A stretch of 64,000 nt of DNA from Eutreptiella sp. 'Long Island Sound 2002'. Its lineage: Eukaryota > Euglenozoa > Euglenophyceae > Eutreptiales > Eutreptiaceae. How positions within the stretch are numbered: position 1 is the stretch's first letter; each line of letters opens with the position of its first letter. A program made the position numbers and the translations under genes. Positions 42,601-51,418 of the stretch are shown here, in pieces. Below the pieces are notes generated by a model. It was not told the DNA's origin, searched no databases, and saw only the letters and a program-made list of their open reading frames with translations. The DNA lies in NCBI GenBank assembly GCA_964036045.1, contig OZ038388.1:33619672-33683671 (forward strand), in the 5' to 3' direction.

Positions 42601-42969
42601 CACTGCATGCATATCCATTTGAGCTCATTGCTAGTAGATTCCATAGCAAGATTGGTATCTTCAACTACCATGTACGGCCATGGGGTCACTGTTCTCTGCT
42701 CAGGATAGGGCGTTTTCATGAATGGTAATAGAGTTTTCATGATTGGAAGCGTTGCTCACCATGCAGCCTCCAATATGTATGCAGCGGAGGTTTGGTGGTG
42801 TACAGCGATGCTAGTTTGTGTTGATTGAGGCTCCCAATGCTTGCTATTTTGCGAGAACAGCATTTTGTTGGGCGCACACAAGACCATTTGGTATTGCTTT
42901 TGGCACAGCCCTGTATGCTTATCCCATGGAGCTTTTTCAAGATTGTTTTGATTTGGACAATGGTGAAAC
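33627..42969. repeat. 751-bp satellite array, block 2 (12 full units plus 320 bp)
   Basis: The array resumes in phase right after the 595-bp element. The first full unit, 33,642-34,388, is 747 bp because one of two ggtt copies was lost (cctggttgctg near 33,970 instead of cctggttggttgctg), a slippage deletion. The next eleven units return to exactly 751 bp. The block ends at 42,969 within ggtgaaac, where the retrotransposon enters. Several units at 40,646-42,149 share ttgggtttcatcatttaggc and attgatagtag, again showing local duplication. Confidence 0.97.
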
Positions 42970-43103
42970 CGAAGTTTTCCATAAAAGCTGAGGTTTTGGG
43001 ACGGGGGTGGGTACAGAGGCAGAGGCGGAGACTGAGGCAGAGCCCCCCCCCCCCCCGTGCGCAGCTGATGTTATTTTGCTGAGTGTACCTCGTGGGGACT
43101 ACT
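42970..43103 (+). repeat. Split direct repeat A, left copy (A1)
   Basis: The repeat starts cgaagttttccataaaagct and ends ggggactact. It matches 47,691-47,816 with a handful of substitutions and a different length of its C tract (14 C here, 8 C in A2). Confidence 0.92.
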
Positions 43104-43106
43104 AAT

Positions 43107-44163
43107 ATGCCAGAAGATCACTCAAATGGGTCGGCGGAGGCAGCCAGTGGGGAGAGCCGCGGGGCGAAGCGGGCCAGGCTGGCCTTCAATCGGGACGACA
43201 TGGACCTGGACCCCGTCAAGACCCCCGAATACGCACGCTCGGAGCGGTGGCGCGACCATGCTGCGGCTACCGCGTACGGGTTCCTCGACAGCGCGGACGC
43301 TGGTATCATGGCTGCCCAGTACCAGGAGCGTCTGATGGAGGATGGCCTGTCCGTGGCAGGCGTGGATCGGGCAGTGGAATGGGCTGGGGGCGGCCTCGAC
43401 GCCCCGACGGCCCTGATATACATGGCCCTCTTTGAGCGCTCCTCCAATCTGCGGCTCGACGTCGAAGCGGCTGCGTGGCGGGCAGTACCGCAACCCAGTC
43501 CGCCTGCCCGGGAGCAGCCAGAGGAGCCACCGCGGGACCATCAGTCGCAGGAGCCGAAGGAGACCGCGGAGCAGGCGGAGATACGACGGCTGGAGGCTCG
43601 CATCCGGGAGCTCGAGCTACCAAAGGTACCACCCCTGTCCGAGGGAGAGCTGACCAAGATAGCTTCTGAGCAGCACCCCTGGCTGTGGCAGCAGGAGCTC
43701 ATCCAGGCCTTGAACACCTAGATCAAAACGGAGGACCCCATTGGGAAGGGCAATGCGCTTGTGGAGACGGTGTGGAAGGTGATCTACAGGGACTGCCAGC
43801 CCGCGCCCACCCACCCTGCTGGAGCAGCGGCGCGGCCGGCGCCGCAGGGATGGTACGCCCAGGCCCAGCAGCCTGCCCCGCAGCAGGCCCAGACACAGCC
43901 CTCGGCCCAGGCACAAGCCCCAGCTCTTGGTCCCCCCGGGGCATGCTTCCGCTGTGGCATGCACGGGCACTGGGCCAGGGACTGTGCCAGTGGTGGGCCG
44001 GGACGAGCCCCTTCCGTCGCAGGTTCCGTCGCGGGCTCATACCGGGGGGGGTTCAATACCGTCGGTAGCCAGAGCCTGTACACGGCGCACAGCACGGGCC
44101 GCACCTACGACGCGACTGGCCCCCCCCCTGTACCCGTGTTTTCGGTGCGGCCGCAACCACTAG
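43107..44163 (+). pseudogene. gag-like structural protein with CCHC zinc knuckle, interrupted
   Basis: ATG at 43,107 opens a frame reading MPEDHSNGSAEAASG, with a basic patch (GAKRARLAF), a helical middle and a charged segment (EQAEIRRLEARIRELEL) that looks like a short coiled coil. A TAG at 43,719-43,721 stops it. The same frame then continues naturally (IKTEDPIGKGNALVETVWKV) into a Pro/Gln/Ala-rich linker and a knuckle CFRCGMHGHWARDC at 43,944-43,985, an exact CX2CX4HX4C. A second knuckle-like CFRCGRNH appears in the next frame after a run of nine C (44,120-44,128) and meets TAG at 44,161. Gag proteins package the element RNA and the knuckle binds nucleic acid. Both TAG codons could have come from CAG by one transition. 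The product is dead as read, unless stops are read through. Confidence 0.75.
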
Positions 44164-44248
44164 GCCGTGGGCGGCCCGTGCCCGGCACCGCCTGCCCCGC
44201 CCCCCGAGCCCTTTCCGGCAGGGCCGGCCCCAGCGCCGGCCAACTGAT

Positions 44249-45802
44249 GAAGGGCCAAGTGCCAGCGGCGGCGAGCGGCCCGGCGGCGGGGGGGGCGCCG
44301 ATGACGACGGGGGCGGAGCACTCAACCTGCGTTATGCAGGGTCGGCAGTGGACAGCCTATGGTGGGGGAACTACATGGAGGAGCCCCTCGCGTTGGCCAT
44401 CCGGCGGTGGTCCCCGGGTACCGTGGAGCGGTGGACCGCGATCCTCCGGGATGTGGGCCGGTTCGCGGCGCACTGGCCCGAGCTGGACGCAGCGGGGGCC
44501 CTGTCCCAGTACCTCGTCAGGCGCGCCGCCATGGGCCAGCACCCTGGGACGCTGCGGGGCGTCATATCCGCCCTCCGCCTGGCAGAGAAACTGGGCTGCA
44601 TACCACCCACAGTGCGGCCCGTCCACTGGCTCATGGCACGAGGCGCCGCGACCACCACTGCCGCGCCACGACCGACCCAAGTGTGGGCCGAGCTGGTCAC
44701 CCTCCGGCTCTTGCTCCGGAACATCAGGACCACCCTCGACTGGTCCTGCCTGGGCCTTGCCGTCATCTCCTTTGCCACTCTCCTCAGGGTGGGTGAAGCA
44801 GCCAGCGTGCGGCCGGTGGACATCCGGACGCGGTGCACATTGGGCTTCTTCGATGACAAAAAGGACGACGACTGGGTCACCGTGCGACTCGGGGCGTGGC
44901 CCGATGCATGGCGCGCGGCGATGGCAGCCCACCCGTGGGTCTCCAGCAGGCCCGCATCGGTGCCGCTCATGGCGGCCGCGTTCGACCTTCAGGCGGCGAT
45001 CCATGGCTTGCTAGCTGCCACGGGATGGGAATCCATGGGATGGCACGCCTGGAGACGAGGAGGAGCCGCGGCCATGCGGGCGTTCGGCGCCGCTATCGCC
45101 AGCATCGCGGTGGCTGGGTGATGGGACAACGAGGCGGAGGCCCACAGGTACGCCAGCGCGCCCCCTGGGTGGGAATTCTTCCTGCCCGACAACGTGCCCT
45201 GGCCCACGGCGGGGTTTGGCGTCGAGATCCGACCAGTGCACGCATACCAGCTCTGGGCGCTCGGCACGCTTGGGCCCCGTGGCCCCGACGGGATGGACAC
45301 CACCCCGGCCCAACCCGATGTCCGCGCTGGGAACCGTGGCGACCAAGGGGCCGGCCTGCGTGGCGATTCCGACATGCGGGACACCATCGTACTGGGCTCC
45401 TCTAGTGACGAGTCGCCCGACACGGTGGCACGCAGGGCCGCTCGACACCCCCGAGAAAGCCAGCGCAAAGCCCACGTGCACCGGTCCGTGGCGCGCGGCC
45501 GATCGGCGCCCGCAGCGCGGGCGGCACGGGCAGCGCCCGCCCCGAAGCCCCAACCCAAGCAGGCCGCTGGTGGAGCAGCCGACCGCCGCGCCACAGCAGC
45601 CCCCCGCCCCGCGGCAGTGCCCCGGGTCACGCCGGCCCGTGCCAGCACCAGAGGCACCCAAGCACCCGGGGGGGTGCCGGCGAGACGGCGCAGCGGAACG
45701 GCTGGAGATGCAGCTAGCGGTTGCCCGGTGCGGCCTCGACTGGAACGACCACCTAGAGACGGCAGCGCACCACATGGGGCGCAGCCTGAAGGCCCCCGCT
45801 GA
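44249..45802 (+). pseudogene. Tyrosine recombinase (integrase role) with long C-terminal extension, one in-frame TGA
   Basis: The frame is natural from about 44,249 (PTDEGPSASGGERPG) and continues through GGALNLRYAGSAVDSLWWGN. An N-terminal helical core-binding region follows (RRWSPGTVERWTAIL; QYLVRRAAMGQHPGTLRGV). The catalytic half shows the first Arg in ATLLRVGEAASV (codon 44,786), then HAWRRGG with His at 45,044 and Arg at 45,053. After a TGA at 45,119-45,121 it reads WDNEAEAHRYA with the likely nucleophile Tyr at 45,149. The stop lies exactly where family members have GRW or GHW, so CGA to TGA is the simple explanation. The reading frame runs on to 45,802 through a Pro/Ala/Arg-rich tail. 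Such recombinases insert a circular DNA copy by strand exchange through a 3'-phosphotyrosine link. As read, the protein would lack its nucleophile. Confidence 0.85.
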
Positions 45803-47563
45803 CAGTGTCCTGTCCCTCTTGCAGGCATGGTGGGCGGAGTCTATCAAGTGGGCTGTGGATCGCCCCGTGTGGAAGGAGCGGGCGGCAGCCGCAGACCTGG
45901 CGCTGGCTGAGGAGGCGCTGCACCTCCTGGCAGGGGGTGAGATCCCGCTCGATGGGGGCTCCTCGACTCGTCTAAACGACCAGTCGCGCGTCACTGTGGA
46001 GCTCGCGGCGCGCGGGCTGGGCGACGCGGGCCGTGTGCCGGTGCCGGCGCACGTCTGGGAGGACTGGGCTGACCCCGAGTTTGGCAGGGCGGGGGGGCGT
46101 GTCAATCCCCTCCCCCCCTCCCGCTGCCCACGGGTGGCGGCCCTCCTGTCCACCCTAGCGTCCCAGGGCCTGGTCAGCGTGGTGGGGGGGGATGCAAATG
46201 CGGAGGTGTTCGTCAAGTGGAAATCGGAGCGCAAATGCGCCCTCATTGTGAACATGAAAATGTTCAACAAGGGGTGCAAATACAAGGCCCGCCCCTTTAA
46301 ACTCCCGTCACTGGAGGGCTTGGCGGTCCTTCTCAGGGACCTGGGGGGAAGGGGGGGTGGGGCCTGTGGGGAACCAAGCTGGACATAGCAAGCTGCTATT
46401 GGAGTGTAGAGCTTCCCCCCCCCCCCCCTGGCGAACACCATCCGGGTGGCAGCCCAGGGGCACACGTACGCTTTTCTGCGGGTGCCTTTTGGCTGGCACC
46501 AGGCGCCTGGGCTGGTCCAGTCCCTCATTTCGGACCTGCTTGGGGACCTGGGGAGGGGGGGGGGGTGGTGGTGGTACAGTACCTAGATGATATCGTGTTT
46601 GTCGGACATGACCCGGGGGAAGTGGCCGCTGTCACCGACAGCGCGGCGCACCTCCTCCGACGTGCGGGCTTCATCATCAGTGAGAAGTCCGTGTTCACGC
46701 CGCAGCGCTCCTTACGGTGGATGGGCAAAGATGTAGATCTAAGGGGGCGCAGGGTGGCACCGGCGGCTTCGGCGGTGGCGGCGGTGGTGGCGGCATGGGT
46801 GCGGCTGGCCATCAAGCCGTATACCTATGTCGCCCTGAGGCGGTTACTCGGGAAGCTCGGGTGGTTGGGCCGCCCAGGGAACCTGGGGGGGTGTTTTCTG
46901 GCAGGTGCCCGGTCCTGGCTGCGCTGGGGCCCACGCTGGGCTTGGCGCACACCGCCGGCCGTGGTGCGCGGGCTCTGTGAGGCCATGGCCCAGTGCTACA
47001 GGGGCTGGGAGCCAGACACCACGAGCGCTGGACCGGCAGTGCGCGTCTTTGTGGACGCCGCCAGGTGTGCCCTGACCACAGGCGCTAACCCCTCCTACTG
47101 CGTCGGCTCTTGGGGACCGGGGGGGGCGGATCTGGCGCTATGTCCGGCGTGGGTGACAACTCAGCAAGCGGCTGAGCTGTGGGGGACGCTGGTGGCGCTG
47201 GACGATGCGCACGCGCGACGAGCGCGGCGCCTCGTGCTCGTGGGGGACAACATGGGGGCGCTGGCCCAGCTGCTTTGGGGGAGGGCGGGGGCGGGCAGGG
47301 TCCAGCAGCAGCGCATCCTGCGAAGGATTGCGCACCGCCTCCGTTGGACGGGGCTGCAGGTGACGCTCTGCTGGGTGCAGTCCGAGCTCAACATCAGTAG
47401 GGCGTGGGACGGGAGGGGGGGCAGGGCAGCAGTGATCGAGGCGGCTGCCAAGGAGCGCCTGTGGGTGCATTCACCGCAGTGGGCGGCGTGGGGAGCGATA
47501 GCGAACCGGGACAAGGCGGTTTGCCCCTGCACAGTACCCCTACCTGCCTGGATGGGTGGGTAA
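45675..47563 (+). pseudogene. Reverse transcriptase - RNase H, frameshifted at G/C tracts
   Basis: The frame after the G7 run at 45,668-45,674 gives a helical leader (DWNDHLETAAHHMGR). It continues to the RT fingers (VFVKWKSERKCALIVNMKMF, then FKLPSLEGL) and stops at 46,388. Past the G runs near 46,343-46,357, motif A reads TKLDIASCYWSVELP (Asp at 46,382). After C14 (46,415-46,428) comes YAFLRVPFGWHQAPGLVQ, the conserved FGW..AP block. After G11 (46,555-46,565) the catalytic YLDD is at 46,580-46,591, followed by the thumb and RNase H with Asp (VFVDAA, 47,054), Glu (QAAELWG, 47,174) and Asp (VGDNMGAL, 47,246), then SELNISRAWD. The last open frame, 46,565-47,563, is intact. The enzyme would copy element RNA into DNA. 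All three RT frame changes sit on homopolymers, so sequencing indels cannot be excluded. Confidence 0.88.
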
Positions 47564-47578
47564 CAGACAATTTTTTAT

Positions 47579-47686
47579 CCCGAGGGGCCTGCAAAAACTG
47601 TTGTACGTTCAGCTGATGGTGACCTTGAGTGTGGTGCAGGGAGGTGCAGGGCAGTGCAGGACGCAGGGCGGGGCATACACATACCG
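47579..47686 (+). repeat. Split direct repeat B, first copy (B1)
   Basis: 108 bp from cccgaggggcctgcaaaaac to catacacataccg. It differs from B2 (47,886-47,993) at two positions by eye (cttgag/ctggag and gacgca/gacaca). It begins 15 bp after the RNase H stop codon and is joined to A2 through aaac (47,687-47,690). Confidence 0.92.
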
Positions 47687-47690
47687 AAAC

Positions 47691-47816
47691 CGAAGTTTTC
47701 CATAAAAACTGAGGTTTTGGGAGGGGGGGGGGTACAGAGGCAGAGGCGGAGACTGAGGCAGACCCCCCCCTGCGCAGCTGATGTTATTTTGCTGAGTGTA
47801 CCTCCTGGGGACTACT
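47691..47816 (+). repeat. Split direct repeat A, right copy (A2)
   Basis: This is the right-hand partner of A1, starting cgaagttttccataaaaact. It lies between B1 and B2 as expected for a template that restores the full-length element. A 69-bp segment without a copy elsewhere in the window (47,817-47,885) separates it from B2. Confidence 0.92.
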
Positions 47817-47885
47817 CGCCCGGGAGAGGGGCCAGACAATGCACTATGTGGCGCTATAAGCGCGGCCGTGGGCCATCATCGTGCC

Positions 47886-47993
47886 CCCGAGGGGCCTGCA
47901 AAAACTGTTGTACGTTCAGCTGATGGTGACCTGGAGTGTGGTGCAGGGAGGTGCAGGGCAGTGCAGGACACAGGGCGGGGCATACACATACCG
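47886..47993 (+). repeat. Split direct repeat B, terminal copy (B2)
   Basis: Same length as B1 with two differences. It ends catacacataccg directly against satellite sequence aacactacagcc. The low B1/B2 divergence points to a fairly recent insertion. Confidence 0.92.
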
Positions 47994-49344
47994 AACACTA
48001 CAGCCTGGTTGGTTGCTGCTCAGGATGCAGTTTAGAAAGTGCAATACAATACAGTTCGTGAAGAGCAATACAGTTTTCATGATTGGAAGCGTTGCTCACC
48101 ATGCAGCCTCCAATATGTATGCAGCCGAGGTTTGGTGGTGTACAGCGATGCTAGTTTGTGTTGATTGAGGCTCCCAATGCTTGCTATTTTGCGAGAACAG
48201 CATTTTGTTGGGCACACACAAGACCATTTAGTATTGCTTTTGGCACAGCCCTGTATGCTTATCCCATGGAGCTTTTTCAAGATTGTTTTGATTTAGACAA
48301 TGGTGAAACACTACAGCCTGGTTGGTTGCTGCTCAGGATGCAGTTTAGAAAGTGCAATACAATACAGTTGCCGATCGCTGTTGATCATCGTGCAGCCTAT
48401 TGATCTTACTGTGGATACTGTAGATGGTTTTCATCACAAGAACTGTGTATTCAAGTTGTACCATGAAACACTGCAGGCTCGCTGCCCTCTGCTGAGGATT
48501 CAAATTAGGAAGGGCAACCCCCTGTTAGTGATTGCATCCGTTGATCACCATGCCGCCTCCAACATGTTGGCAGCCATGGTTTCGTGGGGTGCAAAGATGC
48601 CACACCTGTACATTGAGCTCCCAAAAGGGTTGGTTTTGGTTTCATCATTTTGGCAACACAGACGACCGTTCAGTGTTACCAGTCATTACACCACTGCATG
48701 CATATCCATTTGAGCTCATTGCTAGTAGATTCCATAGCAAGATTGGTATCTTCCACTACCATGTACGGCCATGGGGTCACTGTTCTCTGCTCAGGATAGG
48801 GCGTTTTCATGAATGGTAATAGAGTTTTCATGATTCCAAGCGTTGCTCACCATGCAGCCTCCAATATGTATGCAGCCGAGGTTTGGTGGTGTACAGCGAT
48901 GCTAGTTTGTGTTGATTGAGGCTCCCAATGCTTGCTATTTTGCGAGAACAGCATTTTGTTGGGCACACACAGGACCATTTGGTATTGGCGTTGGCACAGC
49001 CCTGTATGCTTATCCCATGGAGCTTTTTCAAGATTGTTTTGATTTGGACAATGGTGAAACACTACAGCCTGGTTGGTTGCTGCTCAGGATGCAGTTTAGA
49101 AAGTGCAATACAATACAGTTGCCGATCGCTGTTGATCATCGTGCAGCCTACTGATCTTACTGTGGATACTGTAGATGGTTTTCATCACAAGAACTGTGTA
49201 TTCAAGTTGTACCATGAAGCACTGCAGGCTCGCTGCCCTCTGCTGAGGATTCAAATTAGGAAGGGCAACCCACTGTTAGTGATTGCATCCGTTGATCACC
49301 ATGCCGCCTCCAACATGTTGGCAGCCATGGTTTCGTGGGGTGCA
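47994..49344. repeat. 751-bp satellite array, block 3, with an internal deletion and the array end
   Basis: Satellite resumes at aacactacagcc exactly where it was cut. After 64 bp it jumps from acaatacagtt (48,054) to gaagagcaatacag (48,062), deleting about 440 bp of a unit. The array then runs in phase to ttcgtggggtgca and stops at 49,344 in mid-unit, at unit position about 604. This is the right-hand edge of the array. Confidence 0.95.
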
Positions 49345-50250
49345 CAGCTGCGATAGCTCGATCTAGCCCATGCTGCGTTGGCCTTTTCTTCAACGCATGC
49401 ACATGCGCTAGTGGTCTTCATCGCAGGAATGGTCACTTTCGTTGTGTCATCATATGCTACAGACTCACTGCTGTCTGCCCGGGACTGGACGGCAGTACAC
49501 CGTCAATGACTGCATCGCGCTTTCTTGTGCGAATCATTTTCAAATTATTGTTTGTTCCGGTTTCATTTCACCCGCGACTGATGTATTCCCATCGCGCACA
49601 CAAACAGCTGCACCCTTGCTTACCTCTGACCATGATTCCTAGGCTGTTCCATTCAGGACGACATTGCTAGTGAGTGCATCCGATGATTACCACGCCGCCT
49701 CTTTACCAGGAATCATTCCGCGGTACGACATGACCGAATCTGAAAGATGGATTTTTTTAGGGAGTGCTACAAAGCAATAGTGAAAATCATCAAGTTGGTT
49801 GCACTGGAAGCATAAATGGTTCTTTCCTTGGTCCCTTCAATAATCCCCCCGGCAAAAACAAAAAAACCAGTGGGGCTTGCATTGCACCGCTGTGTTTTAC
49901 AGCCTACAGTCATGGTGCCTCATGCACACTGGGAAGCCTACGGGCGTGGCAGTCTCCCACCGCATAACCTGGTTTCAGATTCAGCTAATCCTCACTACGT
50001 GTCAGATCCGCTACCATACCTGTTGTGGCACCATCGTAGCACTGGACAATAGGTCCAGGTTATCTCGAGTACTGTGAACTGAGCACGCTACGCCAACTCA
50101 CCTTAGTCTGAGCCAAAAAAAAAACCCCACTGGGGCTTGCATTCATCTCTCGGTTCTGTAGGTCCGCATGCTGTCGTTGAAGTGCATTGCTCTCTACATT
50201 AGTTATTCCGGATCTTTGACGACACGGAGACAAACGTTGGGTATGCACAC
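49345..50250. repeat. Border region with strongly diverged relatives of the satellite
   Basis: No convincing gene. Several stretches align with the satellite at low identity: 49,667-49,703 (gctagtgagtgcatccgatg, accacgccgcctc) against sub-repeat 3 at roughly 84% by eye; 49,464-49,482 (cagactcactgctgtctgc) against caggctcgctgccctctgc; and 49,565-49,600 (catttcacccgcgactgatg) against cattacaccactgcatgc. A 31-bp A-rich segment ending tggggcttgcatt occurs at 49,853-49,883 and again at 50,113-50,143. This looks like old satellite-type sequence left outside the homogenised core. Confidence 0.5.
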
Positions 50251-50396
50251 GTGATTATTGTTCCGGGGCCTTGTGTCATGTCCACACCTGTAAGCACAGC
50301 TCAACTTGCTTGCTGTATCGCAACTAGTGCCGCTCATTACATCCCCACAGTCACTCTGTCCCCACACGGAACGCTGTCCTTCATCTCCCTTGACAG

Positions 50397-50466
50397 CCAG
50401 ATTTGCGGAGTTTTTGTTGCGGGCTCTTGTCGAGCGGTATTTGTGTGTGTGCGGGGGGCTACAGGG
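50397..50466 (+). CDS. Candidate internal exon a, function unknown
   Basis: A pyrimidine-rich acceptor (cttcatctcccttgacag) ends at 50,396 and a donor (gtgagat) starts at 50,467. With phase 1 at entry and phase 2 at exit the 70-nt exon reads RFAEFLLRALVERYLCVCGG and LQ, a clear amphipathic helix; the other two frames read much less naturally. It could be the leftmost visible exon of the gene that continues to the right, or belong to another gene. A 42-nt candidate with compatible phase follows at 50,883-50,924. Confidence 0.45.
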
Positions 50467-50882
50467 GTGAGATAACATGCTTCTGGCCACAGATCTGCCT
50501 GTCCACAGTCATGTATACGTCGTGGGACAGTTACGACGATTTGCAGGCAAATTGGGTTTTGCCAGTTGAGGGTGCATTCCTGGGGTGGTGTGCAAAACGA
50601 TGGGCGTGGTCCTTTTACGAAGCAGGGTCAGGGGATGGCATTTGTTGAGCCGTCTGCGTTGACTTCCCAATGGGACCTGCGGTTTAGAGCCCCCCTCAAT
50701 AGTACCCATTCAGACTAGAACAGATACCAGGGCGGCATCTTTACAGGTGTGTTGAAGAACGGCCTCCCCTGGACCGAGACATGCGTGGAGGGGAGGGCAG
50801 ATAATGTCCGCATGTGCAGCATGCAATGCACAAAGGTGTATCTGGGCATATGCGTCGTCTTCACATGACGTGCATGCTACAG

Positions 50883-50924
50883 TCAACGCACTTTATGCTA
50901 CGTCCTATCAGCTGCCTGGGACTC
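50883..50924 (+). CDS. Candidate small exon b, function unknown
   Basis: Acceptor gtgcatgctacag ends at 50,882 and a strong donor gtaagaaag starts at 50,925. The 42-nt segment in phase 2 reads QRTLCYVLSAAWD and joins in frame to candidate exon a. It is short, so chance matches to both splice sites cannot be excluded. Confidence 0.25.
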
Positions 50925-51067
50925 GTAAGAAAGTTGCCCACTTCGTTTTTCATTGTATGCAAACCCATGGCTGGTGGGATGGGCAGAATTGCAGGTTCTG
51001 AAATTTACCCTGCAGGAAGAGAATATTTCGGGGGTGTGGGGGTCGGAATGTGACTGTCTTAGTCTCT

Positions 51068-51140
<73 letters not shown>

Positions 51141-51142
51141 GC

Positions 51143-51186
<44 letters not shown>

Positions 51187-51187
51187 C
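51068..51187. repeat. (AAC)40 microsatellite
   Basis: Forty aac triplets with one cagcaac interruption at about 51,140. It yields poly-Asn on the + strand and poly-Leu on the - strand, neither plausible as protein here. It lies between candidate exons and is most likely intronic. Confidence 0.97.
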
Positions 51188-51418
51188 CGTCACCAGTTCA
51201 GTCTGAGACTGGGCTTGGGTACCACCCACCCTGGGGCTTTATGCTACATACATGACTCACTCGGTCACCCATATACAACAAATAGTTCCGATTTCGCTCC
51301 TGTGGCTGCCTCGCTTCACGATTAGCTGAGAGTGATGGAGCGTGAGAGGGTGTTTAGCTAGTGTGGTGGTGTGCGTTTGCTGTGGGAGGGGTTGGGAAAG
51401 AAAGAGGTAGGGTTGAAG

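Larger units (their letters stand above)
42970..47993 (+). mobile_element. Tyrosine-recombinase retrotransposon with split direct repeats (DIRS/PAT/Ngaro order), degenerate
   Basis: The element of 5,024 bp is far more GC-rich than the satellite around it. Its ends form split direct repeats: A1 (42,970-43,103), then genes, then B1 (47,579-47,686), A2 (47,691-47,816), a 69-bp spacer, and B2 (47,886-47,993). This layout is typical of retrotransposons that integrate a circular copy with a tyrosine recombinase instead of a DDE integrase. The genes read left to right: gag with a CCHC knuckle, tyrosine recombinase, reverse transcriptase and RNase H. No methyltransferase domain is seen. There is no long target duplication: the satellite shows gaaac on the left and aac on the right, matching the aaac at the B1/A2 joint. 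Three nonsense codons and several frame changes make this copy non-autonomous. Confidence 0.92.

Noticed and set aside
43719-45121. Reassigned stop codons (TAG as Gln) as the reason for in-frame stops in the retrotransposon
   Set aside because: A TGA is also present, several frame changes show the copy is decayed, and the host exon frames contain no in-frame TAG or TAA; simple mutation is enough.
43118-45828. Long minus-strand open frames across the retrotransposon
   Set aside because: High GC content lowers stop frequency on the opposite strand; the + strand carries recognisable gag, recombinase and RT motifs.
1-49344. Open frames of 67-182 codons repeated in every satellite unit on both strands
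   Set aside because: They overlap one another in several frames, the best start at GTG or lie within longer open stretches, and they show the same low divergence in all frames, as expected from copying of the unit. Nothing suggests selection on protein.
51050-51325. Poly-Asn (+) and poly-Leu (-) open frames
   Set aside because: Both are translations of the (AAC)n microsatellite with no conserved flanks.
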